DNA of 64,000 nucleotides, taken from contig JAKVCV010000015.1 of NCBI GenBank assembly GCA_022448945.1, positions 84,039 through 148,038 on the forward strand. Direction: 5' to 3'. The DNA comes from Saprospiraceae bacterium (GTDB lineage: Bacteria; Bacteroidota; Bacteroidia; Chitinophagales; Saprospiraceae). Below are positions 36,562 to 46,321 of this stretch, piece after piece (within the stretch, counting starts at the first letter, position 1; every line of letters starts with the position of its first letter). The position numbers and the translations under genes were made by a program. The notes under the pieces were generated by a model, which was given only the letters and a program-made list of their open reading frames with translations, was not told the DNA's origin and did not search any database.

Positions 36562-37932
36562 CTATCTTTTCTTATGCCTCCCTTTCTTAGAGGTTTTTTT
36601 GGTTTTATTCACTTTTGAGACATAACCTGAATTACTCTTCCCAGTATGTTTTTTAGGGCGTTTTCTCTGCTTATTTTTAATCTTTGTTTTATAACTTTTT
36701 TTTTCGTGAAAAGCTCCTTTATAGTCTGGATTTTCTTTATGTTTTTGTTTGTCGATTTCTTTTTCCATTTCTTGGTTTTCCTGAAATGGAGTTTCGGCAA
36801 TTTCAACATTTGCAGGCAAATCAACTTTGGGTATCATCATCCGTATCTTTTTTTCGATTTTACCAATATGGTACGCATCAGATTTTGTAACAAAAGTTAT
36901 AGCTGCACCAGTGCAAAACGCACGACCAGTTCTGCCAATCCTATGAACATAATCTTCATAAACAGTTGGAACATCAAAATTAAATACATGACTTACTTCT
37001 TTGATATCAATGCCCCTAGCCATAACATCAGTTGCAACAAGAATTCTAATCTTACCTTCTCTGAAATCCTGAAAAGCATTGATTCTGGTATTTTGACCCT
37101 TATTGGAATGAATAAGACGAATATTATCTTCTTCCAATTTACACAAATGCATGAATATACTATTTACAGATTTTTTGGTTTTAGCAAATATTATAATTCT
37201 ATGGAACAACTCCCTATCTTGTATCAAATGAGTTAATAAATTAACCTTAGTTTGGAAATTAGGGACATCATAACGTATTTGTTCAACTGTTTCAACAGGT
37301 GTAGCCTCTGGTGTAATTTCTATTTTTACAGGAAAATCCATAAAATTCCAACTTAACTCTTCAACTTTGGATGAGAAAGTAGCAGAAAATAACAAGTTTT
37401 GTTTTTTAGTAGGTACAATTTCAAGGATTGCATTTATTTGACCCATAAAGCCCATATCCATCATACGATCAGCTTCATCAAGAACCAAAATTTCTATTTT
37501 ATTGAGCGGAATATTTTCTTTCTCATATAATTCCAGAATTCTACGGGGAGTTGAAATAATAATATCTGTTCCTTCATTAATGGCTTTTGCCTGAGACTTA
37601 CGCCCCACTCCACCATAGATTCCTTCATATCGGATATCAGTATATTTTGCCAATTCACTTACTTGTACTGTAACCTGAACTACTAATTCTTTTGTTGGCA
37701 CTAAAATTACACATCTAGCTGCATCTCCCTGAGGATAACTTAACCGCTGTAAAATGGGAAGAAGATATGCTGCTGTTTTGCCTGTTCCAGTTTGTGCAAT
37801 ACCGATAACATGTTGTCCGGAACGAATAACAGGAATAGCTTTTTTTTGAATAGCTGTCGCTTCTTCAAAGCCTAAATCTTCGAGTGCATTAATATATTGT
37901 CTTGTTATTTTTAATTTTTCGAAACTTACCAT
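36562..37932 (-). CDS. DEAD-box RNA helicase (second copy)
   Basis: 456 residues. Motif I is A-Q-T-G-T-G-K-T (46-53), motif II D-E-A-D, motif III S-A-T, motif V A-R-G-I-D-I and motif [10 protein letters not shown]. The Q motif is A-T-A-I-Q. The tail of about 80 residues is strongly basic (Lys/Arg-rich), a sign of RNA binding. It differs clearly from the helicase at 25241 (T-D-I-R-Y versus T-G-I-R-N after the P-T-R/K-E-L motif), so the two are not recent copies. Subfamily uncertain. Confidence 0.9.
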   Translation of the reverse strand: MVSFEKLKITRQYINALEDLGFEEATAIQKKAIPVIRSGQHVIGIAQTGTGKTAAYLLPILQRLSYPQGDAARCVILVPTKELVVQVTVQVSELAKYTDIRYEGIYGGVGRKSQAKAINEGTDIIISTPRRILELYEKENIPLNKIEILVLDEADRMMDMGFMGQINAILEIVPTKKQNLLFSATFSSKVEELSWNFMDFPVKIEITPEATPVETVEQIRYDVPNFQTKVNLLTHLIQDRELFHRIIIFAKTKKSVNSIFMHLCKLEEDNIRLIHSNKGQNTRINAFQDFREGKIRILVATDVMARGIDIKEVSHVFNFDVPTVYEDYVHRIGRTGRAFCTGAAITFVTKSDAYHIGKIEKKIRMMIPKVDLPANVEIAETPFQENQEMEKEIDKQKHKENPDYKGAFHEKKSYKTKIKNKQRKRPKKHTGKSNSGYVSKVNKTKKTSKKGRHKKR

Positions 37933-37952
37933 AATTATAATATTACTATGAA

Positions 37953-37960
37953 CAAAGGTA
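37953..37960 (-). promoter_or_regulatory. -7 element of the second DEAD-box gene
   Basis: TACCTTTG on the minus strand, 20 bases before the ATG; exact TAnnTTTG. No -33 TTTG at the usual spacing. Confidence 0.55.
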
Positions 37961-38152
37961 AGATATTATTGTGTATATAAGGCGACAGTATCAGAATCTA
38001 TTCAAAGGATAATATTGAAAAAAAAAGAAATGAATCAAAATACATCAATTAAAGTTTATTAATGGTCAACTAATTTCAAAACATTTTTTATAAAATGGCA
38101 AAAAACATGTATATTGGTTCGATACGAAAATATAAGAAATACTACAAAAATC

Positions 38153-38833
38153 ATGAATAGACTGTTTAAAATCATACCATTAGTACTTGGGATGCTTATG
38201 CTGTACTCAGCAACAAATGCACAAGTTATCATTGATTACTATAACCTTTTAGCTGACTATGACGATGATATCCGACTTCATAAATTAACTGAAAAAGATA
38301 ACCAATGGTTTACTCAAAACTCAGATGGTAAAACTATTAAAGTAATTGTTGACAAGAAAAACAATTTTCTTGAGATAAAAGATAAAGAAAAAGAAAGCTC
38401 ATTCTCATTGCAGATATGTCTATTGAAAAAATCAAATGGTGACAAGCTAATTGCCCTGGCAAAAAACCACAAAGATATTTTCTTACATGGTGAAATTCAT
38501 ATCCTAAAATTTAGAAACGGACGATGGAATGATCTAACTGAGCAAATAATGCCTCAGATCAACTACAAAGAATTTACAGAAGAGAATATTGGACTTGCTA
38601 CTTCTAAATTCAATCCCCAATTAAATCATGAATTAGAATTTGGTTATCAACTGCCAGAACAAGGCACTACTATAACAGCACAAATGCAAACAAAGAGACT
38701 TAAAAACAAATGTGCTAATAATGATGAATCAGTCCTAAAGTATTGTGAATCATTAAATGAAATTGCATACACTTCTATCGACCTTAAATGGAATTCTAAA
38801 GAAGGAATATTTATAGTGAGTGATAAAAGATAA
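38153..38833 (+). CDS. Secreted protein of unknown function
   Basis: 226 residues from the ATG at 38153, chosen over an upstream TTG because a proper signal peptide (MNRLFKIIPLVLGMLMLYSA, cut near T-N-A-Q) starts there. The mature part is beta-rich with two cysteines near the end (K-C-A-N, Y-C-E-S) that may pair. I recognise no family. It is a single gene, convergent with the parvulin gene. Confidence 0.65.
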   Translation: MNRLFKIIPLVLGMLMLYSATNAQVIIDYYNLLADYDDDIRLHKLTEKDNQWFTQNSDGKTIKVIVDKKNNFLEIKDKEKESSFSLQICLLKKSNGDKLIALAKNHKDIFLHGEIHILKFRNGRWNDLTEQIMPQINYKEFTEENIGLATSKFNPQLNHELEFGYQLPEQGTTITAQMQTKRLKNKCANNDESVLKYCESLNEIAYTSIDLKWNSKEGIFIVSDKR

Positions 38834-38908
38834 TAAAAACACAAGCATCCTTTTCATATTTATTGTTCTCCTAATTTGCCTACCTAGAACAAATATGTTT
38901 AATATAAA

Positions 38909-38940
38909 ATTGCCACTCTATCTTGAAACAGAGTGGCAAT
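38909..38940 (-). terminator. Stem-loop between convergent genes
   Basis: ATTGCCACTCT (38909-38919) pairs perfectly with AGAGTGGCAAT (38930-38940) around a 10-base loop. A TTTATATT tract follows on the minus strand, so it best serves the parvulin gene; it may also slow plus-strand transcription. Confidence 0.65.
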
Positions 38941-38970
38941 AGATCAAAATTTATTATTCAATATAATTTT

Positions 38971-40923
38971 TTACTTGACCATAGACTTAAGCACTTCCTC
39001 ATAAATTTCCACTTTAAATTTTTCTTTCAAAGATTGAATGAGTTGTTTCTCAAGACTATCCTGATAATCAGCAACTACATACCCTCTTGCCTCTTCCAAA
39101 GATTTAATCGATGGTGCTATAATTTCTTCTATTTTGGTAAAGTAAGTTGATCCATCCTTAGTGTATCCTTTGTTCATCACACCTGCTTTCCATTTTAATT
39201 TATCCAACTCCATATTTTTACCTTCCTCATAAATACCAGTAGTAGTCTGTACTAACTCCTTATCCTTGTTAAAAATTCCTTTTACACTCTCAGCGCTTTT
39301 ATTTTTGGCTGCGTTTTGAATTTTTTTAACTAATTTATTATCGTCTGTAAGAACTGTGTAGAAGGTTACATTGGCCCTTTGCCCCCATTTAAAATTAGAT
39401 TTATGTGCTTCATAATAGGCTTTCAAGCCTTCTTCATCACTAGAAGCTTTATCCCAAACCAATTGTTTTTTTACTTCGAAAAGTAAAATCCCCTCTTCAT
39501 ATTCACGCATTAACGATTTAAATTCAGGATATTTTTTATCCAATTGAGTTTCCTCATATGCTAAACATTTTTGTGTAGCTAATTTTTTAATAATTCTATT
39601 TACAGCAGCCTCAACAGTTCGAGGTTGTTGATTGAGACGTTCACTGTGTGCCCGTTGAGCAATAGACATAAATTCACGCACACTAGCCTTAATATTCCCA
39701 ATATCAAACAATATCATATTATTTAACGCTTCATTTTTATCTGATTTCCATTTATAAGTAAGAAAAGTATTGTTATTCGTCAATGAATCAATGAGTGCTT
39801 TCTTAGTCGTTTCATTCTCTTTATATCCACCTTCTTTTTTAATATTAGAAACCAATGCATCCTGAATAATTTGAAAGCGGGGTTTACGCTTTATCTGATT
39901 TGTTATCTCAGATTTTACATCTTGATATTTTGCATTTTTTATTCCCTGATAACGTTTAAGAATATGCCAACCAGCATCAGATTTAACTGGTTTCGAAAAA
40001 TTACCATCAACCTTAAGACCAAAGATTGCATTTTCAAAATCAACAGAATACTTATTGATACCTACCCATCCCAATTGTCCTCCTCTGTTTTTGGTCGCAT
40101 TATCTTGTGAAAACATAGTGGCTATTTGTTCAAATTTGGCGCCAGCTATTAATGCCTCATGTAAAGAATCAATCATTACTTTAGCACCATTAGGGTCCTT
40201 TTTGGTACGTAATAATACATGAGCAACCTTAACTTTACCCCAAGCTTCGCGAACATCATCGATTCTAAGTATATGGAAACCATATTTAGTGGATACAATA
40301 TCCGAATAGGCACCTTTTGCAGTATTATATGCAGCAGTTTCTATTGCATATGGCAATTGCAATGCAGTATAATACCCTAGTACACCGCCATTATTTTTAC
40401 TATATAGATCATCAGAATACTTAACAACAAGTTCATTAAAATTATCAGCTGTCAATTCATTTTTAACTTTTTGAGCCTTCTCAAAGGCTTCTTTCCGAAC
40501 TTGTTCAGTAGCATTTTCGTCAACAGCAATAAGTAGATGACTAATTTTCCTATCTTCCTTACTTCTCTCATATGCTTCCATGACCAACTTCTCTGTAATT
40601 TCTCTATCGGTAAGGTAGGTACTTGCCAATTGCTTTTTATATTGATCTTGCTCTCGCTTCACTTCAGGTTTTTCACTGAGCCCAATATCAATACCTTCAG
40701 CAACCTGCAATTTGAAATTTACATACAATTCTAAGTACTCTTTAATAGATTTTTCACTATAATCAGCTTTCTCTCCATTTGTTTTATCATAGATATATTG
40801 AAATTCTGAAACATTCACTTCTTTATTGTTCACCTTGAACAATACGGGATCATCTTGTGCTTCTATATTATTGCTGAATAATAAAGCAAAAAAAACAAAA
40901 ACAACGCAAATAAGATTGTGCAT
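38971..40923 (-). CDS. Periplasmic peptidyl-prolyl isomerase with two parvulin domains (SurA/PpiD-like)
   Basis: 650 residues. A signal peptide ends near N-I-E-A-Q. Two parvulin domains follow, at about 125-225 (I-S-H-L-L-I, G-V-L-G-Y, T-K-Y-G-F-H-I-L-R) and 230-335 (V-A-H-V-L-L-R, G-Q-L-G-W, S-D-A-G-W-H-I-L-K). The remaining 315 residues are helical and charged, perhaps a chaperone arm. The protein probably helps outer-membrane proteins fold in the periplasm. A -7 box lies upstream; the gene is monocistronic. Confidence 0.88.
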   Translation of the reverse strand: MHNLICVVFVFFALLFSNNIEAQDDPVLFKVNNKEVNVSEFQYIYDKTNGEKADYSEKSIKEYLELYVNFKLQVAEGIDIGLSEKPEVKREQDQYKKQLASTYLTDREITEKLVMEAYERSKEDRKISHLLIAVDENATEQVRKEAFEKAQKVKNELTADNFNELVVKYSDDLYSKNNGGVLGYYTALQLPYAIETAAYNTAKGAYSDIVSTKYGFHILRIDDVREAWGKVKVAHVLLRTKKDPNGAKVMIDSLHEALIAGAKFEQIATMFSQDNATKNRGGQLGWVGINKYSVDFENAIFGLKVDGNFSKPVKSDAGWHILKRYQGIKNAKYQDVKSEITNQIKRKPRFQIIQDALVSNIKKEGGYKENETTKKALIDSLTNNNTFLTYKWKSDKNEALNNMILFDIGNIKASVREFMSIAQRAHSERLNQQPRTVEAAVNRIIKKLATQKCLAYEETQLDKKYPEFKSLMREYEEGILLFEVKKQLVWDKASSDEEGLKAYYEAHKSNFKWGQRANVTFYTVLTDDNKLVKKIQNAAKNKSAESVKGIFNKDKELVQTTTGIYEEGKNMELDKLKWKAGVMNKGYTKDGSTYFTKIEEIIAPSIKSLEEARGYVVADYQDSLEKQLIQSLKEKFKVEIYEEVLKSMVK

Positions 40924-41266
40924 ACTACCAATTTATTTTTAATTAATCGAAAAATATTAAATACTCAAACTTAAGTACAATTTTAACCCTGCAAAGTTAT
41001 AGAAATTCTATTAAATCCACTATTTTATAGTATTAAAAAATGAGTGGCATGTACCAAGTTTTGATTCATTTCAGAATATTATTTACATTAACCTTGCCAA
41101 AATTAATTCAACTTAAAAAAACGTAGTAAGTATCAAGTAAAAAATTGTAACTTTAAACAGTAAGAAATAATAAATCTCATGTTCGTTTCTGTCTGATTTT
41201 GTTTTTATTATATTTATTATTCTCTTAGCAATTAGTTTATCTATTGACCCAACGACTTTATTTTAA
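40924..41266. other. Divergent promoter region
   Basis: 343 bases between the parvulin gene and a lipoprotein gene. TAACTTTG on the minus strand (40992-40999) is a consensus -7 box for the parvulin gene, about 70 bases before its ATG. I see no clear element on the plus side and no small gene. Confidence 0.5.
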
Positions 41267-41953
41267 ATGAAAACAATCCATTTAATTTTTATTGTATTGA
41301 TTATTTTTACAATTAATTCTTGTACCTCGCCTAATAAGTCCCCTTCCGAAGGCGTAAATTACCCTTTCTCAAATATTAATTGCTATTTACGATACCTGGA
41401 AGAAAACAGAGAATTACAAGCAGAAATGACTTTCCGAACAGACTCTAATATTGCTATTGAAGGAAATGTTTTTCTTAATGATGAAATCATGCACTACAAA
41501 AACTTACCTTCTGTAGGTATGCAATATCGCCTTATAAAAAATGCAGTCTTTTTTGACAGTAGTTATACTTTTAGCTATATAGAAAGACATGGAGAAATTG
41601 TCAGATATAATATTGGTCTAAATAAATTTGAAAATTTACGTATCGTTTCAGATGGTCTAAGCAAAAAAAAGGGAGGATTATTAATTTGGGATGGCGAAGC
41701 TTTAGATACAGAAGATGGTTTAGTTTTTATCCTAACAGATTCTCGGGGAAATTCTTTCTCTATTAACCATTCAGGAATAAGTAAGGGCAACAAATTTGAG
41801 ATTATTGCATCTCATGTGAATAATCTAGCAACTGGCCCCGCAACACTTCTTACAACACGTAAAAAAACTGTGAGCTATAATAATGAAAAAGTTAGAAAAT
41901 TATTACGTGTTGAGTATTATCTGAAAGCCATTAAATTCGAGGTAAAAGAATAA
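41267..41953 (+). CDS. Lipoprotein of unknown function
   Basis: 228 residues with a lipoprotein signal ending T-I-N-S-C at about residue 19. The mature protein is beta-rich, with a segment R-Y-L-E-E-N-R-E-L-Q-A-E-M that is helical. No family recognised. It lies 34 bases before the DUF3109 gene and may be co-transcribed with it. Confidence 0.7.
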   Translation: MKTIHLIFIVLIIFTINSCTSPNKSPSEGVNYPFSNINCYLRYLEENRELQAEMTFRTDSNIAIEGNVFLNDEIMHYKNLPSVGMQYRLIKNAVFFDSSYTFSYIERHGEIVRYNIGLNKFENLRIVSDGLSKKKGGLLIWDGEALDTEDGLVFILTDSRGNSFSINHSGISKGNKFEIIASHVNNLATGPATLLTTRKKTVSYNNEKVRKLLRVEYYLKAIKFEVKE

Positions 41954-41987
41954 TATTATTAGCGATCTTCTTGTATAAATAATATCT

Positions 41988-42590
41988 ATGTTAATAATCG
42001 ACGGCAAAATAATTTCACCAGAAATATTTCACAAAGAATTTGTTTGTAATCTAGATGCATGCAAAGGTGCTTGCTGTTGGGAAGGTGACTATGGAGCTCC
42101 ATTGGATATAGAAGAATTGGATATTTTAAAACAAATCTTCAAAGAACTCAAACCATTTTTAACTCTAGAAGGAATTAAAGCTATAGAAGACCAAGGAGTA
42201 GCTGTTTATGTACCTGAAGAAAAAGAATATGGAACCACACTAATTAAAAACGGGGCCTGCGCTTATTTAATTTATGAAAAAAATGGAATCGCCAAATGTG
42301 GTATTGAAAAGGCTCATGAAGCTGGAGTCGTAAATTTTCCAAAACCCATTTCCTGCCACCTTTACCCTATCAGAGTTGAAGAATTAGATAATTCTAGTTT
42401 CAAAAAACTTGAATATGACAAATGGGACATCTGTTCGGCTGCATGTACGAAAGGGAAAAAATTAAGTGTTCCCATTTATAAATTCCTTAAAGGACCACTC
42501 ATTCGTAAATACGGTACTGAGTTTTATGAAAAAATGGAAGATATGGCAAATTATTTAGATCCAGAAGAATCGATATTCAAAGACCCATAA
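41988..42590 (+). CDS. DUF3109 family protein (cysteine-rich)
   Basis: 200 residues, soluble. Cysteines C20, C25, C29 and C30 sit in F-V-C-N-L-D-A-C-K-G-A-C-C, followed by G-D-Y-G-A-P-L, the signature of DUF3109. Further cysteines occur in A-C-A-Y, K-C-G-I, S-C-H-L-Y and C-S-A-A-C, in total close to the eight or so that could hold an iron-sulphur cluster or zinc. The family is phylum-wide in Bacteroidota, without a known reaction. It is the second gene after the lipoprotein and convergent with rng. Confidence 0.85.
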   Translation: MLIIDGKIISPEIFHKEFVCNLDACKGACCWEGDYGAPLDIEELDILKQIFKELKPFLTLEGIKAIEDQGVAVYVPEEKEYGTTLIKNGACAYLIYEKNGIAKCGIEKAHEAGVVNFPKPISCHLYPIRVEELDNSSFKKLEYDKWDICSAACTKGKKLSVPIYKFLKGPLIRKYGTEFYEKMEDMANYLDPEESIFKDP

Positions 42591-42661
42591 ATCTGATAAA
42601 TCATTTTATTAAACCCCTTCTCAGAACCAAACTAAGAGTTCTCTTATGACATTAAACGCAA

Positions 42662-44215
42662 TTAACTTAATCGAATCTGATCATCATTAGAATCAAAAAA
42701 CTGATATTGCATCATATGAAAACTATTATCCGCAGTTAACTTAAGCCATTTTTTATATTCATTTCTCCACTGCATCAAAACACTCCATAATCCTTTTCTA
42801 AGATGCGAATTGATAAAAGGATGTACCTTTATAGATATTTTTTCTGGACTATGAGATTTAATAATAAAATCTAAATCTCGTTTAATATCATCAATTAAAA
42901 GAGTAGAAGGGTTTATTTTACCCGACCCTTCACAAACAGGACATTGTTCAGCTGTAGAAATGGATACCGCAGGACGGACTCTCTCTCTCGTGATTTGCAT
43001 CAAACCAAATTTACTTAAAGGTAAAATAGTATGCTTCGCATTATCCGTTTCCATTAATTGTTTCATCGCATGGAAAAGTTTTACTTTATTTTCATTTTTG
43101 CGGACATCAATAAAATCAATGATAATAATCCCTCCAATATCTCTAAGTCTTAATTGTCTGGCAATCTCTGCAGCAGATTCAAGGTTAACACGCAAAGCAT
43201 TCTCTTCTTGGTCATTACTAATCATTTTATGTCCACTATTAACATCCACAACATACATTGCTTCTGTTTTTTCGATAACCAAATAAGCACCACTTGCCAT
43301 TGTAGCTGTCTTTCCAAAGGATGACTTTATCTGTTTAGTTATACCATATTGGTCAAAAATAGGTTTAGAGCCATTATAATATTTAACAATATCAATTTTT
43401 TTAGGCGCTACTTTTTTTATTTCACTAATCACTTCCTCTTCTACCCTTTTATCATTGACAACAACTCGTGCAAAAGATTCATTCCAGAAGTCTCGGATCA
43501 AACTCTTGGTTTTATTCAATTCACTAAGGCACTTTATTGGAGGCGATGCCTTATGTAATTGCTGAAAAATTTTCTGCCATTTGTCAACCAATTCAGTAAT
43601 ATCATCATGCAATTCTGCTACCCTTTTACCTTCCGCTGCGGTACGAACAATAAAGCCGAAATTTGATGGTCGAATACTTTCCATTAATCGACGCAAACGC
43701 TCACGTTCTAATTCACCAGTAATTTTCTTAGAAACAGCAATAACATTTGAAAATGGCGTTAATACAACATAACGACCAGCTATTGTTATTTCACAACATA
43801 ATCGAGGACCTTTCGTAGAAATTGGTTCTTTTAGTACTTGAACAAGAATATTTTGCCCCTTAGTAAGAACATGATTAATTTTCCCTTTTTTTGAAATATC
43901 AGAATCAATCTTAAAATCCTTAAGGAGATGATTTGATAATTTACCAGAGATTGCACCATCAGTAAACTTGATCAAGGATCTAAGTTTGGGCCCTAAATCA
44001 GTATAGTGTAAGAAAGCGTCTTTTTTAGAATATCCAATATGTACAAAAGCTGCATTTAAACCAGGTAAAATTTTTGAAACCTTACCAAGATAAATATCAC
44101 CTACAATAAGATTATTCTTAAGCGGTTGGTTATGCAATTCTACCAATTTTCTATTCTCAATTAAAGCTAATTGAATTTCTTGTTGACTAGAATTGATAAT
44201 TAGTTCTTTTTCCAA
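42662..44215 (-). CDS. rng: Ribonuclease G/E family endoribonuclease
   Basis: 517 residues starting at TTG; an in-frame stop lies just upstream and there is no nearby ATG. An S1 domain (about 35-125) has G-D-I-Y-L-G-K-V and N-A-A-F-V-H-I-G. The catalytic DNase I-like part has G-G-I-I-I-I-D-F-I-D-V with metal-binding aspartates (about 300-345). The zinc-link cysteines are in C-P-V-C-E-G-S-G. It processes rRNA and degrades mRNA; the short C-terminus resembles RNase G more than RNase E. It lies downstream of the HU-TPR-mS38-like run, as is common in the phylum. Confidence 0.93.
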   Translation of the reverse strand: MEKELIINSSQQEIQLALIENRKLVELHNQPLKNNLIVGDIYLGKVSKILPGLNAAFVHIGYSKKDAFLHYTDLGPKLRSLIKFTDGAISGKLSNHLLKDFKIDSDISKKGKINHVLTKGQNILVQVLKEPISTKGPRLCCEITIAGRYVVLTPFSNVIAVSKKITGELERERLRRLMESIRPSNFGFIVRTAAEGKRVAELHDDITELVDKWQKIFQQLHKASPPIKCLSELNKTKSLIRDFWNESFARVVVNDKRVEEEVISEIKKVAPKKIDIVKYYNGSKPIFDQYGITKQIKSSFGKTATMASGAYLVIEKTEAMYVVDVNSGHKMISNDQEENALRVNLESAAEIARQLRLRDIGGIIIIDFIDVRKNENKVKLFHAMKQLMETDNAKHTILPLSKFGLMQITRERVRPAVSISTAEQCPVCEGSGKINPSTLLIDDIKRDLDFIIKSHSPEKISIKVHPFINSHLRKGLWSVLMQWRNEYKKWLKLTADNSFHMMQYQFFDSNDDQIRLS

Positions 44216-44796
44216 AGTCTTATTATTCTATTTTCATAAGGAATATAAAAACAAACAACATTCTAAAATGTTCGAGCAAAACTATAACCAATTAAGGATA
44301 TTCTCTCTAAAGGGAAAGGACAAAAAATAATACCTCTCCTACAGAAAAATTATTCTATAAATAGTCTACTCATAAATGCAATCTAAATAATTGCTTAATC
44401 GTTCTATTCCTCTAAATATCAAAGAAAATTGATACTTAAATAAGTAAATAGGTATTGGACTTTGCAGAAAATTTAACAAAGATAAAAACAGACAGACTCC
44501 TAAACTTAAAGAAAGAGTATGTCTTAGATATTGAATTGCTATAGTTTCAGGTTTTCAATATTTAAAACTCTAATGGACTAAGATAAGTCATTTGCTTAAG
44601 CCTATGCACTTGAAAAACAGGAGGGAATATTCAAGGGCATTAGAATAGTACTTCTATTCCAATGTCAAAATTAAGTGACTAAAAAATATTAAGTCGAAAT
44701 AATGAACATCTTTTGGCTAAATATTAACGGTCAGGATGAATATCCATGCCCAAAAACTAAATATCTATTCAAAAACCATCCTATAAAAAGGAAAAA
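44216..44796. other. Gene-free region upstream of rng
   Basis: 581 bases without a protein gene. TAGTTTTG on the minus strand (44277-44284) is a -7-like box for rng, about 62 bases before its TTG start. A hairpin with arms 44638-44648 and 44654-44664 (11 bp, one mismatch) has no T-run and is not a terminator; it may belong to a structured RNA. I see nothing else. Confidence 0.45.
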
Positions 44797-44889
44797 TTAT
44801 TTTTTCTTTTTATGACGATTTTTACGCAGTCTTTTTTTGCGTTTATGTGTAGCAATTTTATGTCTTTTACGTTTTTTTCCACAAGGCAT
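44797..44889 (-). CDS. 30-residue AURKAIP1/COX24-type ribosomal small-subunit protein
   Basis: A very short gene starting at the ATG at 44889 and ending with TAA at 44797. The product starts MPCGKKRKRHKIATHKRKKR and ends in a Lys/Arg-rich tail. It matches the bacterial AURKAIP1/COX24 domain (mitochondrial mS38 relative), a small basic protein thought to bind the 30S decoding region in Bacteroidota. It is 23 bases after the TPR gene in the HU operon, a conserved position. It is too short for most ORF finders. Confidence 0.88.
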   Translation of the reverse strand: MPCGKKRKRHKIATHKRKKRLRKNRHKKKK

Positions 44890-44912
44890 ACCTTTGAAAT
44901 TTTATATTATTA

Positions 44913-45806
44913 TTAATCTTTTTCTAAATATTTTTGCTTTGCAGCAATCATTTGTTGCTGCAATTGCTGATTTTCTACACTTAAAAGAATCGCTTTATCA
45001 AAATGATAGAGTACTTTATTATCGTGTTTTTCATTCTTATAACACTCTATCAAAAAATAATGCGCTTCTAACAATATTTCTGAAGAAACGTTTTCAGTAT
45101 CAGCAATTGAAATAACTTTTTCAAATCTAGGCTTTGCTTTAGCCAAATCTCCTGATCTTGTCGCAGATAATCTTCCTAATGTCATATTTATCATCACGTT
45201 ATTAGGATGATCCTTATCAAGCTGTTGAAGAATTCGAACACCCTTCATCGGCATGACAGTTGCATCAACAGTACTCAACTCAAGATACATCAAGCCTATA
45301 TTTAATGTATGTTGAAGTGTATCAGGCTCAAGTTCCTGAGCTTTTTCTAAAGCGGCAATAGCTTTTCTAGCAGCAAGTTTTTTTTCATCTACCTGCTGAC
45401 TTGAACCAAAAGCAGCACCATATGTCGTTCCTGCTATACTCCAAGCTTGACTGGTTTGTAACAGTTCAGCTGCCTTTTGGGCATAATAGCCACTTACAAT
45501 TAAATTGCCATACTCAAACCATGTCCTTGACAGAAGTTTCAAAACTTCTGCTTCCTGATCAATTGTTGAAGCACCAGACTTTTGATTCTCCAACTCTGCC
45601 AACCATACATGCTGACTGGAATCTAATAAATTTCTTGCCTGAGCAATAACAATCGATTCTGTTAATATTTCTTTAGGGCCATCAATAGGATCCTCACCTT
45701 TTTTAATACTTGGTGTTGTGTATCCCATATAATAAATCGCCATTAAGAAACTTAGCAAAGTAACTGACGACAGCAAAACAAGAATCTGTGTCTTGGATAA
45801 AACCAT
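44913..45806 (-). CDS. TPR-repeat membrane-anchored protein
   Basis: 297 residues. An N-terminal membrane helix (about 7-27) is followed by a helical TPR region; recognisable repeats occur around 150-185 (A-L-E-K-A-Q-E-L-E-P-D, I-G-L-M-Y) and 205-240 (M-T-L-G-R-L, A-K-P-R-F-E-K-V). The gene lies 49 bases after HU and 23 bases before the mS38-like gene, so the three form one unit. Its function is unknown; the C-terminal TPR part probably faces the periplasm. Confidence 0.8.
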   Translation of the reverse strand: MVLSKTQILVLLSSVTLLSFLMAIYYMGYTTPSIKKGEDPIDGPKEILTESIVIAQARNLLDSSQHVWLAELENQKSGASTIDQEAEVLKLLSRTWFEYGNLIVSGYYAQKAAELLQTSQAWSIAGTTYGAAFGSSQQVDEKKLAARKAIAALEKAQELEPDTLQHTLNIGLMYLELSTVDATVMPMKGVRILQQLDKDHPNNVMINMTLGRLSATRSGDLAKAKPRFEKVISIADTENVSSEILLEAHYFLIECYKNEKHDNKVLYHFDKAILLSVENQQLQQQMIAAKQKYLEKD

Positions 45807-45855
45807 AAGGTATTAACAAAGCATAGGTTCTAAAATCCAGATTAAAAAGCTATAA

Positions 45856-46158
45856 CTAAGCTTTTTCCTGCTCGACAGCAACCTGATCTTTTACTTTACT
45901 TACAAAAGCTTTAGCAGGTTTGAAAGCAGGAATGTAATGTGCAGGAATTACAATAGCTTTATTTTGCTTAATATTACGACCAATTTTTTTAGCCCGTTTT
46001 TTAGCAACAAAACTACCAAATCCACGAATGTATACATTCTCTTTCTTAGATATACTATCTTTCACTTCAGAAAAGAAAGTTTCTAATGTCATCAATACAT
46101 CAACTTTAGGGATGTCTGTTTTTTCTGCAATTCGAGAAACTAAATCAGCTTTTCTCAT
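45856..46158 (-). CDS. HU/IHF-family DNA-binding protein
   Basis: 100 residues with the HU fold: helical dimer part M-R-K-A-D-L-V-S-R-I-A, the conserved turn I-R-G-F-G-S-F and a beta arm K-K-R-A-K-K-I-G-R-N with I-V-I-P-A-H-Y-I-P-A-F-K-P at its end. It bends DNA in the nucleoid. It is the first gene of the HU-TPR-mS38-like run. The -3 to -1 positions are not decisive about HU versus IHF. Confidence 0.93.
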   Translation of the reverse strand: MRKADLVSRIAEKTDIPKVDVLMTLETFFSEVKDSISKKENVYIRGFGSFVAKKRAKKIGRNIKQNKAIVIPAHYIPAFKPAKAFVSKVKDQVAVEQEKA

Positions 46159-46321
46159 TATCTATATTTTTGTTTTAAATTAAATAAAGTATTTAGAGTC
46201 ATTATCATATATGGAGCAAATGTCACACTTTTTTTTCTAAAAGCGAAAAAGACTATTGTTTTTTTTAATATTTAATAGTTTTTAACATATAAAACATACC
46301 TAAACGATTCAAAATGAACAT

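Noticed and set aside
36646..37236. 196-codon plus-strand frame opposite the second DEAD-box gene
   Set aside because: Phe/Tyr/Ile-rich antisense of a Lys-rich coding region, the usual artefact in AT-rich genomes.
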